DNA of 64,000 nt, taken from Streptomyces sp. NBC_00193. GTDB taxonomy: Bacteria; Actinomycetota; Actinomycetes; Streptomycetales; Streptomycetaceae. The notes below the pieces were generated by a model, which had not been told where the DNA came from, ran no database searches, and saw only the letters and a list, made by a program, of their open reading frames with translations. This document shows positions 27,079-38,339 of this stretch, piece after piece (within the stretch, counting starts at the first letter, position 1; each line of letters opens with the position of its first letter). The DNA lies in the NCBI RefSeq assembly GCF_026342735.1, contig NZ_JAPEMM010000001.1:2914001-2978000 (forward strand). The letters run 5' to 3'. The translations under genes and the position numbers were made by a program.

Positions 27079-28566
27079 ATGGGTGCGGAGCAGATCAGGC
27101 GTTGGGAGTCGGGTGCGCTCGCGCACGCGGTGACCGACCCCTTCGGCCAGGGCCCCCTGCCGTGGTTCCGGGGGAGCGAGCTCTACTACGACGACAACGG
27201 TCAGGTCGTGCCCTGGTACGTGGATCCGGCCGTGGCCGCCGGTCCTGGGCAGCAGATCCCCCGCGCCCGCGGCGCGGGCGGCCCCCGCACCGCCGACGAC
27301 GTGCACCGGCAGATCAAGGGGTTCGCCTCCACCGGAGCCGTCACGCCCGGTGAGGCCATCGACTTCCACATCACCGTGGACCCGCCCCAGCAGTTCTCCG
27401 TGGACGTCTACCGCATCGGGCACTACGGCGGCGACGGCGCCTCCAAGATCACCACCAGTCCCCGGCTCTCCGGCATCGTCCAGCCCGCACCCCTGACCGC
27501 CGACCGCACCGTCTCCTGTCACCACTGGTGGCTTTCCTGGCGGCTCCAGGTCCCCTCGTACTGGAGCGTCGGCGCCTACGTGGCGGTCCTGACGACCGCC
27601 GACGGATACCGCTCGCACATCCCCTTCACGGTGCGCGACGACCACCCGGCCGATCTGCTGCTCCTGCTGCCCGACATCACCTGGCAGGCCTACAACCTCT
27701 ACCCGGAGGACGGCAGAACGGGCGCGAGCCTCTACCACGCCTGGGACGAGGAGGGCCGGCTGCTCGGCGAGCGCGACGCCGCCATCACCGTCTCCTTCGA
27801 CCGCCCCTACGCCGGCGCGGGCCTGCCCCTGCACGTGGGCCACGCCTACGACTTCATCCGCTGGGCCGAGCGCTACGGCTACGACCTCGCCTACGCCGAC
27901 GCCCGCGACCTGCACGCCGGCCGCGTGGACCCCACCCGCTACCGGGGCCTGGTCTTCCCCGGCCACGACGAGTACTGGTCCGGCCCCATGCGCCGCACGG
28001 TCGAGCGGGCCCGCGACCACGGGACCTCGCTCGTCTTCCTCTCCGCCAACACCATGTACTGGCAGGTCGAGCTCTCCCCCTCGCCCTCCGGAGTCGAGGA
28101 CCGGCTCCTCACCTGCCGAAAACGCCGCGGTCCGGGCCGCCCCAGCCTCTGGCGCGAGGTGGACCGCCCGGAGCAGCAGCTGCTCGGCATCCAGTACGCG
28201 GGCCGGGTCCCCGAGCCCGCTCCGCTCATCGTGCGCAATTCCACGCACTGGCTCTGGGACTCCACCGGAGCCGCCGAGAACGACGAACTGCCCGGCCTGG
28301 TCGCGGGCGAGGCCGACCGGTACTTCCCGCGCACGCAGCTCCCCGAGCACCAGAGCCGGATCCTGCTCGCGCACTCCCCGTACGAGGACGGCGACGGCCA
28401 CCGCCGCCACCAGGAGACCTCCCTGTACCGGGCCCCCAGCGGCGCGCTGGTCTTCGCGTCCGGCACCTTCGCCTGGTCCCCGGCCCTAGACCGTCCCGGG
28501 CACGTGGACGAGCGGGTCCAGCGGGCGACCGCCAATCTCCTCGACCGCATCTGCAAGAGGGACTGA
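27079..28566 (+). CDS. N,N-dimethylformamidase beta-subunit-like protein
   Basis: 495 residues from ATG 27079, with GGGAGGGGA at 27063-27070. An N-terminal ~150-residue beta-rich region ([21 protein letters not shown]) precedes the large domain typical of the DMFase large-subunit-like family ([65 protein letters not shown]). The genuine enzyme hydrolyses N,N-dimethylformamide using a second subunit and iron, which is absent here, so the substrate of this homolog is unknown. No signal peptide seen. 90 nt upstream of purC on the same strand. Confidence 0.8.
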   Translation: MGAEQIRRWESGALAHAVTDPFGQGPLPWFRGSELYYDDNGQVVPWYVDPAVAAGPGQQIPRARGAGGPRTADDVHRQIKGFASTGAVTPGEAIDFHITVDPPQQFSVDVYRIGHYGGDGASKITTSPRLSGIVQPAPLTADRTVSCHHWWLSWRLQVPSYWSVGAYVAVLTTADGYRSHIPFTVRDDHPADLLLLLPDITWQAYNLYPEDGRTGASLYHAWDEEGRLLGERDAAITVSFDRPYAGAGLPLHVGHAYDFIRWAERYGYDLAYADARDLHAGRVDPTRYRGLVFPGHDEYWSGPMRRTVERARDHGTSLVFLSANTMYWQVELSPSPSGVEDRLLTCRKRRGPGRPSLWREVDRPEQQLLGIQYAGRVPEPAPLIVRNSTHWLWDSTGAAENDELPGLVAGEADRYFPRTQLPEHQSRILLAHSPYEDGDGHRRHQETSLYRAPSGALVFASGTFAWSPALDRPGHVDERVQRATANLLDRICKRD

Positions 28567-28654
28567 CCGCGGGCCCTGCGGACCCGTTGTCCGCGGTCGT
28601 GGCCGGGTGCGGGAGAATGGGCCGCGCGCTCGTACAGAACCACAGGGAGACTCC

Positions 28655-29557
28655 GTGCCCGGATTCGTCGAAAAGCCCGAGCCGGTCCAGGTGCCCGGCC
28701 TCGTCCACCTCCACACCGGCAAGGTCCGCGACCTCTACCGCGACGAGGACGGCCATCTCGTCATGGTCGCCAGCGACCGCATCTCCGCCGCCGACTGGGT
28801 GCTGCCCACCGAGATCCCGGACAAGGGCCGGATCCTGACCCAGCTCTCCCTGTGGTGGTTCGACCAGCTCGCGGACCTCGTCCCGAACCACGTCATCAGC
28901 ACCGAGCTGCCCGCCGGCGCCCCCGCCGACTGGGCCGGCCGCGCCCTGGTCTGCCGGAACCTCGACATGGTCCCCGTCGAGTGCGTGGCCCGCGGCTACC
29001 TGACCGGCTCGGGCCTCGCCGAGTACGTGAAGACCCGTACGGTCTGCGGACTGGCCCTGCCCGAGGGCCTGGTCGACGGCTCCGAGCTGCCCGCCCCGAT
29101 CTTCACCCCGGCCGCCAAGGCCGAGGTCGGCGAGCACGACGAGAACGTCTCCTACGAGGAGGTCGCGCGCACCCAGGGCGCCGAGACGGCCGCCCTGCTG
29201 CGCCAGACCACCCTCGCCGTGTACGGCAGGGCCCGGGACATCGCCCGCGACCGCGGGATCATCCTGGCGGACACCAAGTTCGAGTTCGGCTTCGACAAGG
29301 ACGGCAACCTGGTCGCCGCCGACGAGGTGCTGACCCCGGACTCCTCGCGCTTCTGGCCGGCCGACCTGTGGGAGCCGGGCCACAGTCAGCCGTCCTTCGA
29401 CAAGCAGTACGTCCGCGACTGGCTGTCCTCCCCGGCCTCGGGCTGGGACTCCAAGGGCGAACTCCCGCCGCCCGCCCTCCCGCAGGAGGTCGTGGAGCAG
29501 ACCCGCTCCCGCTACGTCGAGGCCTACGAGCGCCTCACCGGCCAGACCTGGGCCTGA
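28655..29557 (+). CDS. purC: SAICAR synthetase
   Basis: 300 residues from GTG 28655, with AGGGAGA at 28644-28650. It condenses CAIR with aspartate using ATP in purine synthesis. Motifs: [11 protein letters not shown] (nucleotide loop), [33 protein letters not shown] (substrate site), [12 protein letters not shown] and [13 protein letters not shown] (metal and catalytic region). Full length. Followed by a long perfect hairpin terminator. Confidence 0.97.
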   Translation: MPGFVEKPEPVQVPGLVHLHTGKVRDLYRDEDGHLVMVASDRISAADWVLPTEIPDKGRILTQLSLWWFDQLADLVPNHVISTELPAGAPADWAGRALVCRNLDMVPVECVARGYLTGSGLAEYVKTRTVCGLALPEGLVDGSELPAPIFTPAAKAEVGEHDENVSYEEVARTQGAETAALLRQTTLAVYGRARDIARDRGIILADTKFEFGFDKDGNLVAADEVLTPDSSRFWPADLWEPGHSQPSFDKQYVRDWLSSPASGWDSKGELPPPALPQEVVEQTRSRYVEAYERLTGQTWA

Positions 29558-29570
29558 CCGGCTGCGGCGG

Positions 29571-29610
29571 AACGGCGAAGGGGCCCCGGAAACGGGGCCC
29601 CTTCGCCGTT
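29571..29610 (+). terminator. Strong terminator after purC
   Basis: A perfect 18-bp stem (29571-29588 with 29593-29610) with a GAAA loop and TT at its 3' end, 13 nt after the purC stop. Confidence 0.85.
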
Positions 29611-29630
29611 CCGCCCCGGTCCGGAAACGA

Positions 29631-29662
29631 AAGAAGCCCCGGTCCGAGGACCGGGGCTTCTT
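29631..29662 (-). terminator. Terminator of tRNA-Gly(GCC) copy 1
   Basis: A perfect 15-bp stem (29631-29645 with 29648-29662), immediately downstream of the minus-strand tRNA. Confidence 0.8.
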
Positions 29663-29670
29663 CACTGCTG

Positions 29671-29743
<73 letters not shown>

Positions 29744-29767
29744 AGGTGCGCCGTAGCGCGAGAACTA

Positions 29768-30379
29768 CTATACCCAACCCCGGGCCCGTGCGAGACGCAC
29801 TGCCGTGTGCCGGTTCTCGGCGCCCAGCTTGGTGGCCGCCGAGGACAGGTAGTTCCGTACCGTCCCCGGGGACAGCGAGGCCCGCTCCGCGATCTCCGCG
29901 ATCGGCGCCCCGTCCCCCGCCAGTTCCAGCACCTCGGCCTCGCGGGCGGTCAGCGGGGAGTCGCCCGCGCTGATCGCGTCGGCCGCCAACTCCGGGTCCA
30001 CGTAACGGCCTCCGGCGTGCACGGTACGGATCAGCTCGGCCAGCCGCTGCGCCGAGACGGTCTTCGGCGCGAAGGCCCGTACGCCCGCGGCGAGGGCCCG
30101 CTTCAGGTGGCCGGGCCGCCCGTGACTGGTCACGATCATGGTCTTGCAGTCGGGGAGTTCGGCCCGCAGGGATGTGGCCACGCTCACACCGTCGGCCCCC
30201 GGCATCTGCAGGTCCAGCACCGCCACGTCGGGCCGGTGGGCCCGTGCCATCGCGAGGGCCTCCGGCCCCGAGGCGGCCTCGGCGACGACCAGCAGATCGT
30301 CCTCCAGTCCCAGCAGCGCCGCGAGCGCGCCCCGGATCAGGTGCTCGTCGTCGGCCAGCAGTACGCGTACGGGGGTCAT
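29768..30379 (-). CDS. NarL/LuxR-type response regulator
   Basis: 203 residues from ATG 30379. Receiver domain 1-120: VRVLLADDEHLIRGALAALL (acidic pocket DDE), phospho-acceptor Asp in VAVLDLQMPGADG, switch Thr/Ser in MIVTSHG, Lys in FAPKTV. LuxR-type HTH ~140-200: SPLTAREAEVLELAGDGAPIAEIA, LSPGTVRNYLSSA. It overlaps its kinase gene by 4 nt (translational coupling). It should bind DNA when phosphorylated; targets unknown. Confidence 0.95.
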   Translation of the reverse strand: MTPVRVLLADDEHLIRGALAALLGLEDDLLVVAEAASGPEALAMARAHRPDVAVLDLQMPGADGVSVATSLRAELPDCKTMIVTSHGRPGHLKRALAAGVRAFAPKTVSAQRLAELIRTVHAGGRYVDPELAADAISAGDSPLTAREAEVLELAGDGAPIAEIAERASLSPGTVRNYLSSAATKLGAENRHTAVRLARARGWV

Positions 30380-31620
30380 GCCCGCGCCTCCAGTTCTCGG
30401 GTCGGACCGGCCGCCGGGCCGGGTATCTGTGCCCGCAGCCGGAACCGGCCGCCGTCCACCGGACCGGCCTCCAGCGTGCCGTCCAGCACCGCGAGCCGTT
30501 CGCGCAGGCCCGCGAGCCCCGAGCCCGGCGGCCCGGCCGGGGCCTTGGGGGCCCCGTCGTTCTCCACGACCAGCGTGAGCGCGCCCGAGGGGCCGGTGGT
30601 CAGCCGGATCACGCAGCTGCGGGCGTCGCCGTGCCGCAGCACGTTCGTCGTCGCCTCGCGCACCACCCAGCCGAGCGCCGACTGGGCCTCGGCGGGCAGC
30701 TCGCGGCCCTGTTCGTACTCGACCAGGCAGTCCATCCCTGCCGCGTGCAGGACCCCGCGCGCACCTTCCAGCTCCACCGCGAGATTGGCCTCGCGGTAGC
30801 CCCGGACCACGTCGCGGACCTCCTTCTGGGACTCCCGGGCGATCCGCTGCACCTCGACCATCTGGTCGACGGCCTCGGGGCGTTCGCGCCGCGCGAGCTG
30901 CACGGCCAACTCGCTCTTGAGGGCGATCACCGCCAGGTTGCGGCCCATCACGTCGTGCAGGTCCCGGCCGAACCGCAGCCGCTCCTCGGCCACCGCGAGC
31001 TGCGCCTGGACCTCGCGGGCCCGGTCCAGCTCGCACACGGTGTCGAGCAGCCAGCCGGAGAACCCGCAGGCGAAGCAGAGGAAGGCGCTGGTCAGCAGCG
31101 TCCCGACGGCCAGACCGGCGGACTCGCCCGCCGGGATGCCGAAGGCGAGGGAAGCCAGGCCGACGAAGGCGGCGGTGGCCGGAGCCACGTAGCGCATCTG
31201 CCGGACCTTGCGCAGGCACAGGACGAGCGTGCCGCTGGTGAAGCAGGTCATGCCGGCGACGAGGGTCGGGGCCACCGCAGGGTCGCTGGTGAGCCCGGCC
31301 GCGTGCACGCCGAGGACACCCAGGACGGCGGCGGCGGTCAGGCCGGTGACGGCGACCGCGAGCCGCACCGGGCGCTCGCGGCGGCCCAGGATCCAGTCGA
31401 GGGACCGGGAGGAGAGGAAGCCGACGAGCAGGGAGTGCACGCACACCGTCAGGAAGAGCGCGACCGGGACGATCGCCGGGCCCTCTCTGGGCGCCGTGCC
31501 CAGCACGGCCAGTCCGATCGAGAAGATCTCGATGGCCACGAAGAAGTGGAACGACCAGCGCGTGTACAGCTCGACCTTCCCCGCGCTGCTGCGGTTCTTC
31601 CACCAGCCGCTGAGTTTCAT
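30376..31620 (-). CDS. DesK/NarX-like sensor histidine kinase
   Basis: 414 residues from ATG 31620. About six membrane helices occupy residues 20-185 with no large extracellular sensor loop. The HisKA_3 box is ERLRFGRDLHDVMGRNLAVIALKSEL, His being the phospho-site. A degenerate HATPase_c follows (GWVVREATTNVLRHGDAR N-box, VENDGAPKAPAGPPGSGLAGLRERL G-box). A membrane-embedded sensor of this kind usually detects membrane or lipid-soluble cues. Upstream partner of the response regulator in a two-gene operon. Confidence 0.93.
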   Translation of the reverse strand: MKLSGWWKNRSSAGKVELYTRWSFHFFVAIEIFSIGLAVLGTAPREGPAIVPVALFLTVCVHSLLVGFLSSRSLDWILGRRERPVRLAVAVTGLTAAAVLGVLGVHAAGLTSDPAVAPTLVAGMTCFTSGTLVLCLRKVRQMRYVAPATAAFVGLASLAFGIPAGESAGLAVGTLLTSAFLCFACGFSGWLLDTVCELDRAREVQAQLAVAEERLRFGRDLHDVMGRNLAVIALKSELAVQLARRERPEAVDQMVEVQRIARESQKEVRDVVRGYREANLAVELEGARGVLHAAGMDCLVEYEQGRELPAEAQSALGWVVREATTNVLRHGDARSCVIRLTTGPSGALTLVVENDGAPKAPAGPPGSGLAGLRERLAVLDGTLEAGPVDGGRFRLRAQIPGPAAGPTRELEARA

Positions 31621-31719
31621 GGCCCCAGTCTCGCGGGCTCCGGTCCGGGGAGGCCATGACACCTGTCATGGATCTCCGATAACCCGGGACGGAGGGACGG
31701 AACGGACGGAGATACGACA

Positions 31720-31746
31720 AAGGCCCCGGTCAATGACCGGGGCCTT
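31720..31746 (-). terminator. Terminator of tRNA-Gly(GCC) copy 2
   Basis: AAGGCCCCGGTCA (31720-31732) pairs with TGACCGGGGCCTT (31734-31746), just downstream of the minus-strand tRNA. Confidence 0.75.
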
Positions 31747-31755
31747 CATACGCTG

Positions 31756-31828
<73 letters not shown>

Positions 31829-31906
31829 ATGCTTCTCACGACAAACTGCCGTGCGATGCGTGCATCACTCTACCTGATCCACAACCGTGGTCGGTAAAGC
31901 GAGCAG

Positions 31907-31978
31907 AGCGGGTGACAGGGATCGCACACTGCGCCTTCCCCCTGGAAGGAGGATGTTCTGCTACTGAACTACACCCGC
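31907..31978 (-). tRNA. tRNA-Gly(UCC) with non-canonical D- and T-arms
   Basis: 72 nt on the minus strand. Acceptor GCGGGTG/CACCCGC (7 bp, perfect), U8 A9, D-stem GTTC/GAAC, and anticodon stem TCCTC/GGGGA around CTTCCAG (anticodon UCC) are all sound. The D-loop AGTAGCA lacks the G18-G19 pair of other tRNAs (A-G instead). The T-arm region CAGTGTGCGATCCCTGT does not form the normal 5-bp stem: only GCAG/CUGU can pair. It carries GUGC where GTPsiC is expected. CCA not encoded. These changes match those described for staphylococcal glycine tRNAs that feed peptidoglycan cross-bridges rather than the ribosome. It could also be a decayed tRNA. Confidence 0.8.
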
Positions 31979-32064
31979 ACGACTTCGGGGTCCGGCCTGC
32001 GGCCGCGCCCCTTGGCGTGATCCACACACTAGCGGACCGGTGGGGGTGGATGGCAAATCGGCTC

Positions 32065-32382
32065 TCAGTGAGCGGCGTTGTACTCCTCGTAGACCTTCTT
32101 GGGGATCCGCCCGCGCGGCGGGACGTCGAGCTGGTTGGAGCGGGCCCAGGCCCGGACGACCGCGGGGTCGGGGGCGACGGCGGTGTGCTTGAAGGCCTTC
32201 CCGGAGCGGGCCTGCCGGCGGCCGGCGGCCACGAAGGGGGCGAGGCTCTTCCGCAGTTTCTTTGCGTTGGCCACATTGAGGTCGATCTCGTACGACTTAC
32301 CGTCCAGCCCGAAGACGACCGTTTCCGATGCATCTCCGCCATCGATGTCGTCGGAGATCGTGACTACTACGCGCTGCGCCAC
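32065..32382 (-). CDS. Lsr2-family nucleoid-associated protein (LsrL-like)
   Basis: 105 residues from GTG 32382, with AAGGGAC ~8 nt upstream. N-terminal dimerisation domain AQRVVVTISDDIDGGDASETVVFGLDGKSYEIDL; C-terminal DNA-binding domain with the AT-hook-like RGR in QLDVPPRGRIPKKVYEEY and the WARSNQ helix. Lsr2 proteins bind AT-rich DNA and silence acquired genes. S. coelicolor has a main Lsr2 and a second LsrL; gene context (next to purSQL) suggests this is the second (recalled synteny). The AT-rich region upstream may be its own target. Confidence 0.93.
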   Translation of the reverse strand: MAQRVVVTISDDIDGGDASETVVFGLDGKSYEIDLNVANAKKLRKSLAPFVAAGRRQARSGKAFKHTAVAPDPAVVRAWARSNQLDVPPRGRIPKKVYEEYNAAH

Positions 32383-32743
32383 GGATATCGGTCCCTTCGC
32401 GCGACGCCGCTCCCGCTGACGTGCGCGGACGGAGCGGTGATGTCGCCTGTGTGGATGTTTCGGAGGAATGCATCTTTCTGGCCTCACCGTGCGCCGAAAA
32501 ATGCCGACGCAACGGAGGAATCCTTTGTACCCCGATTCTCATTGCATTGCGAAGCCCAGTTAATTATCTCCGCGTGTCCCGCCGCAATGCCGGGCGCGTG
32601 GTTTTCCGGCGGATTTTGCGAAGCGTTGGTGAAGCCGAAACGGCGTGGAGGATCGTACAAGAGAGATATCTACCCGCGTAGAAATTTCCTCCAGGTACGC
32701 TGAGGGAACCGCCTTCGCACCAACCACCTCATCGGGAGTGCCA
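32383..32743. promoter_or_regulatory. Divergent, AT-richer regulatory region between lsr2-like gene and purS
   Basis: 361 nt with no gene. Base composition drops well below the surroundings between about 32445 and 32700 (for example TTAATTAT-type tracts near 32560 and GAAATTTCC near 32681). It holds a near-perfect inverted repeat ATATCTAC (32666-32673) / GTAGAAAT (32678-32685), ~60 nt before purS. It must contain promoters for both divergent genes. Confidence 0.6.
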
Positions 32744-32989
32744 GTGGCACGCGTCGTAGTCGACGTCATGCTCAAGCCGGAGATCCTCGACCCCCAGGGC
32801 CAGGCGGTGCAGCGTGCACTGCCGCGCCTGGGCTTCGAAGGGATCGCCGACGTCCGCCAGGGGAAGCGCTTCGAACTGGAGGTGGAGGGACCGGTCGACC
32901 AGGCCGCCCTCGACCGCATCCACAAGATGGCCGAAACCTTCCTCGCCAACACCGTCATCGAAGACTTCACCGTGAAGGTCGAGGCCTGA
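32744..32989 (+). CDS. purS: FGAM synthase subunit PurS
   Basis: 81 residues from GTG 32744, with CGGGAG just upstream. It opens [21 protein letters not shown] with ALPRLGF and FELEVEG, the compact PurS fold. Its dimer bridges PurL and PurQ and helps channel ammonia. First gene of purSQL, 2 nt before purQ. Confidence 0.96.
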   Translation: MARVVVDVMLKPEILDPQGQAVQRALPRLGFEGIADVRQGKRFELEVEGPVDQAALDRIHKMAETFLANTVIEDFTVKVEA

Positions 32990-32991
32990 CG

Positions 32992-33668
32992 GTGACCACT
33001 CGCATCGGAGTCGTCACGTTCCCCGGAACGCTCGACGACCGTGACTCGCTGCGCGCCGTGCGCCTCGCGGGAGCCGAGCCCGTATCGCTCTGGCACCGCG
33101 ACAAGGACCTCCACCAGGTCGACGCGGTCGTCCTCGCGGGCGGCTTCTCCTACGGGGACTACCTGCGCGCCGGAGCCATCTCCCGCTTCTCGCCGGTGAT
33201 GGAGAGCATCATCGAGCAGGCCAAGGGCGGCATGCCCGTCCTCGGCATCTGCAACGGCTTCCAGATCCTCACCGAGGCCCACCTGCTGCCGGGGGCGATG
33301 CTCCGCAACAACCACCTGCACTTCATCTGCCGCGACCAGAAGCTGCGGGTGGAGAACGCGGAGACCGCCTGGACCGGTGACTACACCGCCGGCGAGGAGA
33401 TCTCCGTACCGCTCAAGAACATGGACGGCCGCTACGTGGCCGACGAGCGGGTGCTGGACGAACTGGAGGCCGAAGGCCGAGTGGCCTTCCGCTACGTCGA
33501 CGTCAACCCGAACGGGTCGCTGCGCGACATCGCCGGCATCACCAACGCCGCGGGCAACGTCGTCGGCCTCATGCCGCACCCCGAGCACGCGGTCGAGCCG
33601 CTGATCGGGACGGGCCGCACCGACGGCCTCCCGTTCTTCACCTCGGTCCTGAAGAAGCTGGTCAGCGC

Positions 33669-33672
<4 letters not shown>
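32992..33672 (+). CDS. purQ: FGAM synthase glutaminase subunit PurQ
   Basis: 226 residues from GTG 32992. Class I glutamine amidotransferase: catalytic Cys in [11 protein letters not shown] and the His/Glu pair in [11 protein letters not shown]. It supplies ammonia from glutamine to PurL. Overlaps purL by 4 nt (ATGA). Confidence 0.97.
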
Positions 33673-35918
<2,246 letters not shown>

Positions 35919-35941
35919 GCCGCCGTTCTGCACGAACCACG

Positions 35942-35978
35942 CGAGCCCCCGTCCGGAACCGTTCCGGGCGGGGGCTCG
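35942..35978 (+). terminator. Terminator of the purSQL operon
   Basis: CGAGCCCCCGTCCGGAA (35942-35958) pairs with TTCCGGGCGGGGGCTCG (35962-35978), one G-U pair, 3-nt loop, 23 nt after the purL stop. Confidence 0.8.
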
Positions 35979-36041
35979 TCCGTTCCGGCAAGGAGCCCGC
36001 GCCGACGGCGGTGGCGGGGCCGGCGGGGGAACGGGGCGCAG

Positions 36042-36581
36042 ATGGCGCAGAGCTGGAGCCGGTGGCTCCTCGGGGCCGGGATACCGGTGATCGTGGCCGC
36101 CGTGGGGGTGGGCGGCTGGTTCCTCTACGACAACACGGGGGACCGCGCACGGGGCCGGGCGGAGATCATCGAGAACTGCCAGGGGCTGGTCGACCCGGAT
36201 GCGGTGATGGGGTTCGGCATGCCCAGGGTAGAGGCGGGCGCCACGGCTGAGAACGCGTGCATCCTGCGGCGTGCGGGAACGTTCGAGGGCCAGGAGCAGA
36301 TGGATGACTGGGTCTCCGTCACGGTGGTGGCCTCCAAGGACGCCGAACCGGGCGGGAGCCGCTTCGACCACGAGGCCTTCAGCGTCACGGCGGTCGCGCG
36401 GTGTACCGACCCGGCCGGGGCCGGTGGAGTGACCGTCCTGCGGGCGACCGCCGCCGGCGAGGGCGACGGCCGGGGCGGCAGAGGGCGCGGCCTCCTGTCG
36501 GAGCTGGCCCGTGAGGCCGTCCTGCGCGCCGCGGCGAAGGCGGGCTGCGAGACCACCATGCCCCCGGCTCCGAAGGACTGA
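36042..36581 (+). CDS. Membrane-anchored hypothetical protein
   Basis: 179 residues from ATG 36042. One N-terminal membrane helix (LLGAGIPVIVAAVGVGGWFLY, ~9-29) is followed by an extracytoplasmic domain with four cysteines (ENCQGLV, NACILRR, VARCTDP, AGCETTM), which may form two disulfides. Conserved-looking but of unknown function. Sits between purL and the DinB-like gene on the same strand. Confidence 0.75.
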   Translation: MAQSWSRWLLGAGIPVIVAAVGVGGWFLYDNTGDRARGRAEIIENCQGLVDPDAVMGFGMPRVEAGATAENACILRRAGTFEGQEQMDDWVSVTVVASKDAEPGGSRFDHEAFSVTAVARCTDPAGAGGVTVLRATAAGEGDGRGGRGRGLLSELAREAVLRAAAKAGCETTMPPAPKD

Positions 36582-36623
36582 CGGCACGCCGCCCGGCCGG
36601 TCAGGGCGGCGTAAGGTCGGCCC

Positions 36624-37415
36624 ATGCCTCCTGCGAAGAAGAAGCCGCGCACCTACGACCACGCCAGGACCCGTACGGCCGTCCTCGCGCAGTTCGGGCA
36701 TGTACGGGACGCCGTACGGGAGTTGGACGCCGAGCAGCTCGCCCGCCCCAGCGGGGTCGGGGGCTGGTCCGTCGCCGAGCTCGCCGCGCACATCGCGTGG
36801 ATCGCCGACTCGCTGGCCGGAGGCCTCGCCCGGCCGCCCGCGGCCGTCGCCGAACTGTCCGCCGCCGAGTGGCCGTTCGCGACGGCCTCGCTCGCCGGGA
36901 AGATCGCGGAAGCCGCCAAGGAGACCCTGGAGGGCGCCCCGCTCGCCGAGCTCTACGACCGGGCCGGCGCCCGCCTGGCCGAGGCGCTCGACGCGAACCT
37001 CGGCAGCCGCGTGCTGGACCTGTGGATCGGGGCGATGACCCTGGCCGACTTCCTGGTCACCCGCACCGTCGAGCTCGTCGTCCACACCGACGACCTGCGC
37101 CGCGCCACCGGACTGGACATCCCCGTGGACCGCCAGGCCCTGGCCGCCTGCACCCGGCTGCTCGCCGACGCCCTCGCGCTCAAGGCTCCGGGCGGGGCGG
37201 TGGAGTTCCGGGTCCCGCCGTTCGCGGTGGTGCAGTGCGTCGAGGGGCCCCGGCACACCCGGGGCACCCCGCCGAACGTGGTGGAGACCGATCCGCTGAC
37301 CTGGATCCGGCTCGCCACCGGCCGTACGAGCTGGGCCGAGGCGCTGGACGGGGCCCAGGTCCGGGCCAGCGGCGAGCGCGCCGACCTCTCGGCGCTGCTC
37401 CCCCTGATGGGCTGA
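36624..37415 (+). CDS. Maleylpyruvate isomerase-family mycothiol-dependent protein
   Basis: 263 residues from ATG 36624. The N-terminal four-helix DinB/MDMPI domain contains GGWSVAELAAHIAWIADSLAG (metal-His in AAHIAW) and TVELVVHTDDLRRATG (second His, TRTVELVVHTDDL). The C-terminal sterol-carrier-like domain ends TWIRLATGRTSWAEAL. Family members use mycothiol, the actinobacterial thiol, in isomerisation or conjugation. Precise substrate unknown. Confidence 0.85.
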   Translation: MPPAKKKPRTYDHARTRTAVLAQFGHVRDAVRELDAEQLARPSGVGGWSVAELAAHIAWIADSLAGGLARPPAAVAELSAAEWPFATASLAGKIAEAAKETLEGAPLAELYDRAGARLAEALDANLGSRVLDLWIGAMTLADFLVTRTVELVVHTDDLRRATGLDIPVDRQALAACTRLLADALALKAPGGAVEFRVPPFAVVQCVEGPRHTRGTPPNVVETDPLTWIRLATGRTSWAEALDGAQVRASGERADLSALLPLMG

Positions 37416-37453
37416 TCCGGGAACCGGTTCGCGGCCGGCCGCGTCCCATCGGC

Positions 37454-38281
37454 ATGCGTACGCTGCCGCTCCTTCCCGCCGCCCTGGTCGCCGTACTCGC
37501 GCTGTCCGCCACCGCCACCGCCTGTGGTGACGGCGGCGGGACGCCGGGGACGCATCCCGGCCGCGGGTTCTCCGGATCCTGGTCGGTCGAGAGCCTGACC
37601 GTCGACGGCAAGGTGCTGCCGGCCCCGGCCGCAGCCCGGCTGTCGATGGAACCAGGCAAGGGGTACGAGGCCGAGGCCACCGGCAACTACGGCTGCAACG
37701 GCTTCACCGCAGCGGTGGTCTTCGACTCGGCGGCCACCATGACCGTCTCGCCCGGCGCCCACACCGACATGGCCTGCCCCGACCTGCCGTTCGAGACGGC
37801 CTTCGCCCGGCTGTTCCGGGGCCCGCTGACCGTGGAACGGAGCCCGGAGAAGATCACGTTGAAGGCCCCGGACGGGAACGTGATCGCCCTGAGCTCGAAG
37901 CCCCCGGCGCCCCCCGCCCCGCTCCTCGCCACGCAGTGGACCGTCGATTCCCTGATCAAGGGCGAGACCGCCTCCTCGGTCCCGGCCGACGCCGAGGGCC
38001 GGGCCCGCTTCACCCTGGCCGCGGACGGGACGGTGAGCGGCAGCCTCGGCTGCAACCGCTTCAACGCGTCGGCCGCCGTCGAGGGGAACCGGCTCACCGT
38101 CGGCCCCCTCACCACCACCCGGATGGCCTGCGAGGGCGGCCCCGGCGAGCTCGAACGCACCCTCACCGCCCTCTTCGGCAGCGGCCCGCTCGACTGGAGG
38201 ATCCAGGGCGACTCCCTCACCCTCACCGCAACCGCCTCAGGCACCGCCATCACCGCGAAGGCGGCCACGGCCGTCGAGTGA
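37454..38281 (+). CDS. Lipoprotein with two META/HslJ-like domains
   Basis: 275 residues from ATG 37454. A signal peptide ends with a lipobox-like LSATATAC, so the mature protein probably starts at Cys24. Two META domains: ~40-150 with SGSWSVESLTVDGK, NYGCNGFTA and DMACPDLP; ~155-270 with LLATQWTVDSLI, SLGCNRFNA and TRMACEGG. Each has the paired-cysteine GCN...AC pattern. Such proteins are envelope-stress or heat-shock-related in other bacteria; role here unknown. Confidence 0.87.
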   Translation: MRTLPLLPAALVAVLALSATATACGDGGGTPGTHPGRGFSGSWSVESLTVDGKVLPAPAAARLSMEPGKGYEAEATGNYGCNGFTAAVVFDSAATMTVSPGAHTDMACPDLPFETAFARLFRGPLTVERSPEKITLKAPDGNVIALSSKPPAPPAPLLATQWTVDSLIKGETASSVPADAEGRARFTLAADGTVSGSLGCNRFNASAAVEGNRLTVGPLTTTRMACEGGPGELERTLTALFGSGPLDWRIQGDSLTLTATASGTAITAKAATAVE

Positions 38282-38339
38282 GCCGGACCCCCTGCCGTCC
38301 ACAGGCTGTGGACCACGTTGCCGGGCCGGGGGCCCGTGA

